From: a virus
Direction: 5' to 3' (one strand)
DNA length: 23,936 nucleotides
IMG/VR virus record: IMGVR_UViG_3300035670_001233
Span: 1 to 23,936 of that record
The translations under genes were made by a program, and so were the position numbers. Position 1 is the first letter of the stretch; every line of letters starts with the position of its first letter. Below are positions 17,499 through 23,936 of this stretch, piece after piece. Under the pieces are notes generated by a model that worked only from the letters and a program-made list of their open reading frames with translations, searched no databases and was not told the DNA's origin.

Positions 17499-19087
17499 TA
17501 TGGCATCACCTTAAATCTAAATCCAGCATTACTAATCAAGTAATCCTTGCCACCATAAGTAATCATCAATTCAATTTCGTATACTTCACCCTGAGCAAAG
17601 TCCCCCATCCAAAGATCAAAATACATGCCCTCGGCATCATAAGAGCAAAGTGTAGCTACATCATCAAATGGAACAACAACCTTACGAGAATAAGCATTAA
17701 TCATTCTCCATTTAAGGTTATCTAATATAACGCTCTTTGGTTGTAATGGCAATCTACTTGCAGACTGCTCCGTATTGTAATCCAATGCAAAGATACGCAA
17801 TCTTGCCTGCTCTGTGCCCTTATACTCTTGTTTAAGGTTGGTTATGTTGACTACCCAGTTCTTCTCCTCTACGTTGCTTATAGAGCCTTGTGGGAGCTTG
17901 TAGAGGGTCTTACCAGCGGCATATGTGAGAGTGCCATCTAAGCTGGTCCAGGCGTAGGTAAACTCTTGAGGAGTAGAACCGGTAAGGAAATCTTTAAGTA
18001 CGGTATTCTCTACCGTATTAAAGTTAACATCAGCATAGTAAATACCGGTTTGTGGAACGCTACCAATTAGATACTGACTACCAGAAAAACTCTGAGTTAT
18101 AGCATAAAGACTACGGGTTAAGTGAGTAATACTGGCGCTATGAGATATGGAGAAGCTGGAAGTATAATATGTGAGATATTTGGCTCCATATAGATTCAAT
18201 AGTAAGCTATTAGCTCCAGTTATCTCTGTGCTACCAGAGAAATAGTTTTGATATCCGCCATTAATACGATTAAATGTAAACAAACTCTGGGAAACGTTAA
18301 ACATAGTGTCGCCCATATCATCTCTTAACTGATCATTGTATTTGATTACGAGCTGTGGATGAAGGTCCGCATTATTAGCATGGCGAGTTCCAAATCTCTT
18401 AACAAAGCGAGTAATGCTGTCTTGTTCTTGAGCATCAATAAAAGATAATCTCCAGCCATAGTTTGGAAGATCACCTGCTATAGCTGCACTAACAAGAGTG
18501 GTTACGTCCATATAAAGATTTTCATCACCACGGCCAAACTGCTGAGTGACCGTTAAATCTTGTAATCCAGCACCTAAATTACCAGAAACGATGATATCAA
18601 TATTTGGATCGCCAAGAGAACCGCTCTCTGCTGCTCCAGACAAAAACCATACGTTTGGAGTTCCTGTGATTACGGAAGCGGTAAGGAAATTTGCTGTATC
18701 TAAATCACGAAATGCAACAACATCAAAGCCCCTACCTTCATCCCAACTTTGAGAAAGTGGTATAAGCCTTATAGAAAAGTTTGAAGGGGTAGTTTGACCA
18801 CCATACACGTCTTTAAGGGACAGATAAGCCTTGAAGCTTGAGTCGTTGATATTAAGGAATGAAGCAGTTATTTGCTGAAGAGGTTCATAATCAAATTGCA
18901 ACAATCCACGAGTAAGTTCAACAACTCCTGTAAGTTTGGTTGAGGCACTTATAATAGTAGTTTCATCATATAACTTGAACAGGTCGAGGGTAGCGGCTTG
19001 TCCTACATTGGACGTAGTGCAACGTTGTCCAGCAATATATTTGTTGGTTATATAAGTGTCTTTGCTTGCTGTTAATATTCTATACAT
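17498..19087 (-). CDS. DNRLRE-like beta protein of the baseplate (529 aa)
   Basis: Residues 4-250 show the layout of a DNRLRE domain, a beta-sandwich named from extracellular and surface proteins: KDTYITN near the start, GLLQFDYEPL, SFKAYLSL, then SIRLIPLSQSWDEGRGFD, MDVTTLVSAAIAG, YGWRLSF, and a closing block RFGTRHA...HPQLVIKYND. Residues 290-340 are Ser/Thr/Tyr-rich. The C-terminal 130 residues (ITNLKQEYKGTEQARLRIFA...) form a further beta unit ending in EIELMITYGGKDYLISN. The gene lies four bases after gp6 and overlaps the LamG/gpI-like gene by one base, so it is probably a wedge-associated peripheral protein. Its base composition is noticeably richer in G and C than most neighbours (several 60-base stretches at 42-52% against about 28-33% elsewhere), a possible sign of a different history. 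Confidence 0.75.
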   Translation of the reverse strand: MYRILTASKDTYITNKYIAGQRCTTSNVGQAATLDLFKLYDETTIISASTKLTGVVELTRGLLQFDYEPLQQITASFLNINDSSFKAYLSLKDVYGGQTTPSNFSIRLIPLSQSWDEGRGFDVVAFRDLDTANFLTASVITGTPNVWFLSGAAESGSLGDPNIDIIVSGNLGAGLQDLTVTQQFGRGDENLYMDVTTLVSAAIAGDLPNYGWRLSFIDAQEQDSITRFVKRFGTRHANNADLHPQLVIKYNDQLRDDMGDTMFNVSQSLFTFNRINGGYQNYFSGSTEITGANSLLLNLYGAKYLTYYTSSFSISHSASITHLTRSLYAITQSFSGSQYLIGSVPQTGIYYADVNFNTVENTVLKDFLTGSTPQEFTYAWTSLDGTLTYAAGKTLYKLPQGSISNVEEKNWVVNITNLKQEYKGTEQARLRIFALDYNTEQSASRLPLQPKSVILDNLKWRMINAYSRKVVVPFDDVATLCSYDAEGMYFDLWMGDFAQGEVYEIELMITYGGKDYLISNAGFRFKVMP

Positions 19088-19091
19088 GATA

Positions 19092-20930
19092 TCAAACCGC
19101 TATTCCTATTAAATCATAATTTGGATATCTAACTTCGAAGATTGATCCAGGCGGACCAAAGATTAATCCTTTACTAGTATAAGCATTAACATCAAAATCT
19201 TGATCAGAATATTGTCTTCCATCAATGGTACCATTTAATGAATCAATAGAGATGTTTGGAACTGATATAACACCAGGAGTATTAAAGATTATGTTTTGCA
19301 CATCATTGATAACAAATGGTTGATCGATGTTATAATTGGTATTGTTGGTATAGGTCTTAAGCTTATTCAATACAGCCTGAAGTACTAGTTCTTTGTTTTC
19401 CGTAGGATCGACCATTACTTCAAATTTAATCTGAAGGTTTATAACTCGGGCATCTAGAATATCGATAGCATCAGATATCATTCTATATTGGTTCAAATAG
19501 GTTACTAAGTTCTTTTTGAGAGTATCGCTGGCATATACTAATCGATTGCTATTATTTCGGCAGATAACAAATAACTGTGCTGCTAGTGGATTATTTGGAT
19601 TTGTTTGTATGCTGGCACGGAAGACACGACCAAAGTTAGATGGAAGTGTATATACACGTGCCAACAAATCTTCACGGGTAACAATTCTGCCTTGCGTAGC
19701 TTGATAGGCAGGTATTCTACTTTTAAGAGTTTCTATAGTTGGTGCTTCTGCACCACCAGAGGCTGGTTTAGCATTATTAACATCGATAGAGTTTCTTACA
19801 TAGGCAGAAACATTAGATGTAGGGTTTTTTGGAAAGAATATATATAAGGTCGTGACCGCATTGATAGAGCCGGCATCAACATTATGAGATAAACCACCAC
19901 CGTATCGATAAGAAACGTTTAAGGTTGTATTTTGTCCACAAACTCCAAGGGTAGTTGTTTGAAGAAGATTGCCAGGATTAATTGTAAACCTAGATACTAC
20001 TTTTTTACCGTATAATGGTAAAGCTAACTCACTTGGATCTGGGATAATATCATCATTAAGGGTTGCTCCAGAACCGCCACCAAATATCAATGTAGTATTT
20101 CTTGTTTGCAAATTCACTTCTTTTGTGAATCGGTAAGGAGCTGGTATTGGTATCATGTTCTCTGAAACTATATTTTTATCATATCCTACGTTTGTTGCTG
20201 CTTTATATACTGTATCTTGAGTTAAATACTCGACTTCATAATATATGTTTCCATCTGAATCTGTGACAGATATGATATCCGTGACTGATGGATTTCCTAA
20301 GCCAATTCTGCGAAAAGGGACAAAAGAACCTACAGTAAAAGCTTCTACGGTTCTTTTGCCAGATATGCAAATGCCATCAAGAGACATAACATAATTTTGT
20401 GGTATATTATTTTGATTTTTGCTACCGATTTTAACATCAGCCATGTAGCTTCCATCATCGTTTTTCTGACTGAAATCTAAATTTTCTGTAAGAGTAAACT
20501 CTGTGCCATTTCCGGCTCGTGCAATTGTATTTTGTTTAATAATAGGTAAAGCTTCTGGTAATGGACCCAACCCATCTGAGGTTGCTGGTACTTTTATATA
20601 AAACGTTACTGTGCATACTGCGGGTGCTGCTCCGACAATAGGTACACCGGCTTTACGCAAATGTCTTTCAATATTATTGTTTTCCGAAGCAGTTTCTGGA
20701 AAAGACTCAAAAAATTGCTGATCTAGATAGAAACTTTGTACGTCTCCAACATATGCAGCTAAGTCTAATAACAAACCACCTAAACTAGCCTCCGAGAAGT
20801 CTTGAATGTTATTAGGGAAATATGTTCTAGCATATTGCAATAGATCATTACGTAAAGCGTCAAAATCTTTATTAAGATAACGGCGCTGGCGAATTTGTTT
20901 TAGTAGTTCTTTTTTGCTTTCATTTACCAT
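19092..20930 (-). CDS. Baseplate wedge protein, gp6-like (baseplate J family) (612 aa)
   Basis: The N-terminus matches the gp6/baseplate-J pattern well: NKDFDALRNDLLQYARTYFPN, then QDFSEASLGGLLLDLAAYVGD and FESFPETASENNNIERHLRKAG (residues 20-95). The middle is beta-rich. Residues 400-455 hold the conserved tail block (LKSRIPAYQATQGRIVTRED, YTLPSNFGRVFRASI), followed by the helical/beta C-terminal domain (VNLQIKFEVMVDP, ND-VQNIIFNTPGVISVPN). Length (612) is near that of T4 gp6 (about 660). In T4, two gp6 copies join one gp7 to form the wedge core, and gp6 rings trigger sheath contraction. The gene follows gp25 by six bases, as in many contractile tails. No Shine-Dalgarno sequence precedes the ATG, so it is probably translated by coupling. 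Confidence 0.92.
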   Translation of the reverse strand: MVNESKKELLKQIRQRRYLNKDFDALRNDLLQYARTYFPNNIQDFSEASLGGLLLDLAAYVGDVQSFYLDQQFFESFPETASENNNIERHLRKAGVPIVGAAPAVCTVTFYIKVPATSDGLGPLPEALPIIKQNTIARAGNGTEFTLTENLDFSQKNDDGSYMADVKIGSKNQNNIPQNYVMSLDGICISGKRTVEAFTVGSFVPFRRIGLGNPSVTDIISVTDSDGNIYYEVEYLTQDTVYKAATNVGYDKNIVSENMIPIPAPYRFTKEVNLQTRNTTLIFGGGSGATLNDDIIPDPSELALPLYGKKVVSRFTINPGNLLQTTTLGVCGQNTTLNVSYRYGGGLSHNVDAGSINAVTTLYIFFPKNPTSNVSAYVRNSIDVNNAKPASGGAEAPTIETLKSRIPAYQATQGRIVTREDLLARVYTLPSNFGRVFRASIQTNPNNPLAAQLFVICRNNSNRLVYASDTLKKNLVTYLNQYRMISDAIDILDARVINLQIKFEVMVDPTENKELVLQAVLNKLKTYTNNTNYNIDQPFVINDVQNIIFNTPGVISVPNISIDSLNGTIDGRQYSDQDFDVNAYTSKGLIFGPPGSIFEVRYPNYDLIGIAV

Positions 20931-20936
20931 ATATTA

Positions 20937-21404
20937 TTACACTATATACATATCAACTTCTATTAATGTTTCTTGTAGCCCAGCAGTAGGTACACGATAA
21001 GCTATTAACAATTTTATTATTCCGGTATCAATATTTTCAGTTCTATTTGCTTTTGATTCATATCCAATCAATTCAACAAAAGGCATATAAGTTGTCACGG
21101 TGCTTTTAATCCGACGCATCACTTCCTGATCAAAACTTTCTTTATTCGAATATTCTGTGAGCAAAGGTCTTATATTGGCACCAAAATCATAAAATCCTAA
21201 TCTTTCACCTTTATTTGTAAGTATCAAATTTCTAAGATTATCGGATATCTGATTCGCCAAATTATAATGCATTTTGAATATAGAATTGTGTTCAGAATCC
21301 AATTCAAGCGGTGTTTTAAAACCAATTGGTATCGATACGGTTTCAGTTGCAACTGAAGACCCGCTATTCTGTAAACCAACATCTTTAAAACTTAAAAGTG
21401 CCAT
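20937..21404 (-). CDS. Baseplate wedge protein/sheath initiator, gp25-like (155 aa)
   Basis: This matches the GPW/gp25 family. It has the 'IPIGFKTPLEL' strand, then SIFKMHYNLANQISDNLRNL (helix) and the hallmark LTNKGERLGFYDFGANIRPLL (residues about 62-82), where family members carry a conserved 'G.R...FG..L..L' loop. The C-terminal half (VELIGYESKA, TGIIKLLIAYRVP) supplies the expected sheet. T4 gp25 is about 132 residues, so this version has a slightly longer N-terminus. In contractile tails gp25 joins the wedge to the first sheath ring. It lies directly before gp6, a widely conserved neighbour pair. The 27-base gap before it lacks a clear Shine-Dalgarno sequence. Confidence 0.92.
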   Translation of the reverse strand: MALLSFKDVGLQNSGSSVATETVSIPIGFKTPLELDSEHNSIFKMHYNLANQISDNLRNLILTNKGERLGFYDFGANIRPLLTEYSNKESFDQEVMRRIKSTVTTYMPFVELIGYESKANRTENIDTGIIKLLIAYRVPTAGLQETLIEVDMYIV

Positions 21405-21431
21405 ATCGTTTAATTAGCTCGACAATGAAAA

Positions 21432-21683
21432 TCATGTGCTCGGCGTTGTACCTGGTGCATAGTTTGTAATAGAACCAGGACTAACATTCGAGCTTCCGGA
21501 ATTAATAACAAAAGCACCTGGCTGTATTAACCATGTTTTTAACGTTTCTAACTGCCCACTAACATAATCATCGACTGCCGTAGCAATTCCATCGGCTATA
21601 GCTTGTACTTGTGTTGTCGGCTGTCCATCTTCGCCTTTTGGAAAAACGTCTTGTATAACAGCTTTTAATTCGTCTTTTGTCAT
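21432..21683 (-). CDS. Small baseplate-operon protein (83 aa)
   Basis: The frame is open from a TTG at 21695, but the ATG at 21683 is preferred. It lies one base after the stop of the gp5-like gene, with GGTGA just upstream. The product begins MTKDELKAVIQDVFPKG, followed by a helical part (QVQAIADGIATAVDDYVSGQ) and a Gly/Ser/Asn/Pro-rich end (INSGSSNVSPGSITNYAPG). I do not recognise a named family. The tail is not a PAAR repeat set. Its fixed place between hub and gp25 genes suggests a small hub or spike accessory, possibly bound to the spike through its flexible end. This is inference. Confidence 0.7.
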   Translation of the reverse strand: MTKDELKAVIQDVFPKGEDGQPTTQVQAIADGIATAVDDYVSGQLETLKTWLIQPGAFVINSGSSNVSPGSITNYAPGTTPST

Positions 21684-21684
21684 A

Positions 21685-23388
21685 TTATTCACCAAAAACT
21701 TTCTTGGATTTAGCTTTTTCTATATCTGGATTATACGCATCTTTTGATTTTGGCGTACCGTCAATTGTATCCGGAGCTCCTAGTGTTGGTATCTGCGTCA
21801 CCGCCGTCGTTAAATTTACAATTGGCACACCTAAACTATCAGTAGTTCCTGTAAAAGCATTCTGAATTAAATCTTTTAATTTCGAAACATATGTTCTCAA
21901 ATCATTAATTTCAGTTCTTAAAACGTTTATTGTATTTTCATAGGCGGCATATCTGATATATGGTTGTGCTTCGCCAGTAGCTTGACCTAGATATATTCTA
22001 TTGGCATCAACCTGTATCTTGCCTTCTTTGTTGAAATAAATGTAAGCAAGATTACCATCCGGATCAGAGTCTGGTTCTACACCATCGGTAGGAGTATATG
22101 TGTTTTTAGCGCCCTCTCTAACAATCAATATTGTACCGGCAATATTTTCAGAACCTGTGTCGGTCTGCGGCTCTCTTCTGGCTATTAATCTTACATGATC
22201 GGCTTTGGCAACTACGTAGCTTCTGCCTATAGCTCCATTTTCTGGTGGCTGTTCATTTGGAATAGCTCCTTCTGGATATTCCAAGCCAAAATCTGGAATA
22301 AGTCGATAGTTTTCATCAACACGGCTTTGTTGAACAACATACACACGTGCCGCATCATAGATTGGATCCGGATTACCTTCTAATGGATTAGCTATATTTT
22401 CTCTGGAGGATCGATATGGGTTTTTATCTGTCTCTGTAAATCCTCTAGTATTTGTGACAATCAAGGGAGAAGTAGAATCAGTACCAGCCGGATTGGTAGT
22501 TGAATCGCCGCCACGAGGATCTGCTGCCGCTTCTAGGAAATATCTGCCACGACCAACAACTAAATCAATGGCACCTGCTTGTCTCGGTCCTTTATTAGAT
22601 GCACTTACTATATCGATAGGATTGGCTTGTATTGCCCCTTCTATCGGACCATTACGATCTTCTCCAAGCATTATAAGAGCATTATTTGCACCTTGCAAAA
22701 TAAACTCTTGCGGCCGCTTCTTCCATCTTGGTACCGGTTCCGGAGTTATATATTGAGTCGCTGCGGCGCTTTCAAATATAGCATCATATGGATTTATAGT
22801 TACATCAGTTCCATATGGCAAAGTAGCAGTAGCTACCGAATTTCCACCATTTTGAAACGTTTCTTGGATTTCTTCTGTTGGACGACTAACAGATTCGGAA
22901 GTTGTATAATATAGACGATTTATTGTTGGATCAAATCTTCTGTCTAAATGAGTGTAGTTTGGATCTTCAATAGTATTATATGCATGAACACGAGTCATCC
23001 AGAACCCAACTGTTTTCCCGGTAGTTGCTATATCTTCATATACAACATATATTTGCTCCCCTGGCGCAATTGGGGTCATAATATGTGAGGACCAAAGTGG
23101 AAAAAATATGCTAGTCCACGAGGCGTCTGATTGTCTTGAAGAAACTACTTTGGCAATAACAGTATTAGGAGTCATTACCGGCAATAACTCTGGATTATCT
23201 ACTATGAAGCTTAATCTTTGGACTTCTTCATCGGTTAGAAAATCCGGATTTGTTATAACATCGATAACAACGGCTCTAAATAACTGTGGAGGCGCACCAG
23301 AACTAAGCAAGCCTCGATAGGTCATTCTCAGCGCATCATATGGACCCTCAGTTAAACTTTTGCCTATATTAGTAGAATAATTTGCCAT
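21685..23388 (-). CDS. Baseplate hub/central spike protein, gp5-like, no lysozyme domain (567 aa)
   Basis: Residues 75-150 fit the gp5 N-terminal OB-fold: NTVIAKVVSSRQSD, SIFFPLWSSHIMTPIAPGEQIYV (residues 94-116, key SSH and PGEQ), then GFWMTRVHA and EDPNYTHLDR. I recall the same block in hub proteins of environmental T4-like phages. Residues 228-246 (FILQGANNALIMLGEDRNG) are a second typical strand pair. Residues 395-480 are beta-type and may form the spike stem; a short helical, coiled-coil-like segment follows (485-511). T4 gp5 is 575 residues but contains a lysozyme domain; no lysozyme motif is visible here, and the corresponding space is filled by Pro/Asn-rich loops. No Shine-Dalgarno sequence precedes the ATG. 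The stop is one base before the ATG of the 83-aa gene. Confidence 0.85.
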   Translation of the reverse strand: MANYSTNIGKSLTEGPYDALRMTYRGLLSSGAPPQLFRAVVIDVITNPDFLTDEEVQRLSFIVDNPELLPVMTPNTVIAKVVSSRQSDASWTSIFFPLWSSHIMTPIAPGEQIYVVYEDIATTGKTVGFWMTRVHAYNTIEDPNYTHLDRRFDPTINRLYYTTSESVSRPTEEIQETFQNGGNSVATATLPYGTDVTINPYDAIFESAAATQYITPEPVPRWKKRPQEFILQGANNALIMLGEDRNGPIEGAIQANPIDIVSASNKGPRQAGAIDLVVGRGRYFLEAAADPRGGDSTTNPAGTDSTSPLIVTNTRGFTETDKNPYRSSRENIANPLEGNPDPIYDAARVYVVQQSRVDENYRLIPDFGLEYPEGAIPNEQPPENGAIGRSYVVAKADHVRLIARREPQTDTGSENIAGTILIVREGAKNTYTPTDGVEPDSDPDGNLAYIYFNKEGKIQVDANRIYLGQATGEAQPYIRYAAYENTINVLRTEINDLRTYVSKLKDLIQNAFTGTTDSLGVPIVNLTTAVTQIPTLGAPDTIDGTPKSKDAYNPDIEKAKSKKVFGE

Positions 23389-23436
23389 ACGTATAGATAT
23401 AAACTATATCAATATTTAACGTATGACCAATATCAA
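23389..23436 (-). promoter_or_regulatory. AT-rich leader with repeats before the gp5-like gene
   Basis: This is the longest gap in the window (48 bases). On the minus strand it contains two near copies of a short unit: CGTTAATTGATAT (23430-23442, overlapping the previous stop) and CGTTAAATATTGATAT (23406-23421). A small inverted repeat (TATAG / CTATA, 23392-23408) follows just before the start codon. There is no Shine-Dalgarno sequence. It could hold a late promoter or a regulator site for the baseplate operon; no consensus match proves this. Confidence 0.25.
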
Positions 23437-23936
23437 TTAACGTCCGTATCTACCAATCCCCAAAATCTGATTAATAGGAGCAAAAGAACCAGTTAGCTTA
23501 TAAGTTGAGCCGTTATAGCTAAACACCACTCCTTCAATGGAACTGCTGACATTACCAATATCTCCCAAACGACTCAACTCCTTTTGCAAAAGGATCTTAG
23601 AACGTTCATCCCCACTCCTGTCGATATTGGCAATCTCCTGCTCAACTTCCCGACGCAAACGTTCAATCTCATTAGCTGGATTATAAATCAAACCACTCTG
23701 AACGTTAGAGAGAATCCGAATACCAAAGGCAAAAAATACCTCACGAATTGGCTCGACAAAATCTGCATATAGCTTGGGACCATCCTTAATCAATCCATGA
23801 ATTTGAGCATGGTAAATCTTCGGAAGTAGATTGGCTACATATGGCTTCTTAGCCGTTAGCAACGTATCAAAGTCTGAGATTAGCTCTGCAATATACAGCT
23901 TATCATCATCGTCAATATCCAGATTAGAAAGGTGCT
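23437..23936 (-). CDS. C-terminal part of an unassigned protein ending in EGVVF/YKLTG motifs (5' end outside window)
   Basis: The frame is open from the stop at 23437 to the right edge, so the true start lies outside the window; an in-frame TTG at 23862 is not needed as a start. Upstream of that point the frame reads LSNLDIDDDDKLYIAELISD, clearly protein-like. The visible 166 residues comprise a helical region (KDGPKLYADFVEPIREVFFAF), a charged coiled-coil-like helix (ANEIERLRREVEQEIANIDRSG) and a final 32 residues with EGVVFSYNGSTYKLTGSFAP and INQILGI. The closely spaced EGVVF and YKLTG recall motifs IV and V of nucleotidyltransferases such as RNA/DNA ligases, but this is only a resemblance. 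A virion or assembly function is equally possible given its place before the hub gene. Base composition is somewhat richer in G+C than in the central genes. Confidence 0.75.
   Translation of the reverse strand, partial: HLSNLDIDDDDKLYIAELISDFDTLLTAKKPYVANLLPKIYHAQIHGLIKDGPKLYADFVEPIREVFFAFGIRILSNVQSGLIYNPANEIERLRREVEQEIANIDRSGDERSKILLQKELSRLGDIGNVSSSIEGVVFSYNGSTYKLTGSFAPINQILGIGRYGR

Noticed and set aside
21684-21695. TTG start extending the small protein to 87 residues
   Set aside because: The ATG at 21683 gives a normal start one base after the previous stop, and the extra residues would overlap the gp5-like gene without need.
22454-22914. Two overlapping plus-strand frames of 100 and 111 codons
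   Set aside because: Both are antisense to the well-supported gp5-like gene, overlap each other in different frames, and show no recognisable motif.
23437-23862. Complete 141-residue gene starting at TTG 23862
   Set aside because: The frame continues open and protein-like to the window edge, so this is the end of a longer gene rather than a short complete one.
1-23936. CRISPR array, defence system, integrase, transposon or tRNA
   Set aside because: No regularly spaced repeats, no transposase or integrase motifs, no tRNA-like cloverleaf and no restriction, toxin or nuclease motifs were seen; the window is filled with virion-type genes.

Overview
The window looks like a piece of a large, AT-rich, T4-like contractile-tailed bacteriophage (myovirus), probably from an environmental or marine-type host. 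Every credible gene lies on the minus strand, so the map reads from right (23936) to left (1). Intergenic space is almost nil, there are no tRNA or rRNA genes, no mobile elements and no CRISPR array, and no gap exceeds 50 bases. The proteins are large, poor in cysteine, rich in Asn, Thr, Ser and Tyr, and mostly beta-type, as expected for virion surface parts. The phage assignment rests on three recognisable baseplate families in a conserved order: a gp5-like hub/spike protein, a gp25-like wedge protein and a gp6-like (baseplate J) wedge protein.

Layout in transcription order. (1) 23936-23437: 3' part of a protein whose start lies outside the window; its tail carries EGVVF and YKLTG motifs. 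(2) 23388-20937: gp5-like hub protein without a visible lysozyme domain, an 83-residue small protein, and the gp25-like sheath initiator/wedge protein. (3) 20930-14091: gp6-like wedge protein, a DNRLRE-like beta protein, and a 1135-residue protein in which a P2 gpI/T4 gp7-like segment is flanked by two LamG-like modules. (4) 14056-10041: three unassigned virion-type proteins (322, 586 and 427 aa). (5) 10038-9091: a structural protein beginning with a short 'LTxxGR'-type motif. (6) 9087-438: a fibronectin-III-rich protein (835 aa), an unassigned giant protein (1419 aa) and a second FN3-containing protein (628 aa). (7) 404-1: the start of another 'LTxxGR' protein, truncated by the window edge.

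How the genes likely work together (inference): gp25-, gp6- and gpI/gp7-like proteins form the conserved wedge core of contractile tails and assemble around the gp5-like hub. The LamG, DNRLRE and FN3 modules and the three unassigned proteins would form the peripheral baseplate and adhesin layer that contacts the cell surface. Most junctions are overlaps or gaps of 1-6 bases, which suggests one long polycistronic transcript with translational coupling. Four slightly longer gaps (27-48 bases) are the only obvious places for internal promoters. I see no defence system or other non-virion system here; the unusual content is the domain architecture of this baseplate/adhesion cassette.
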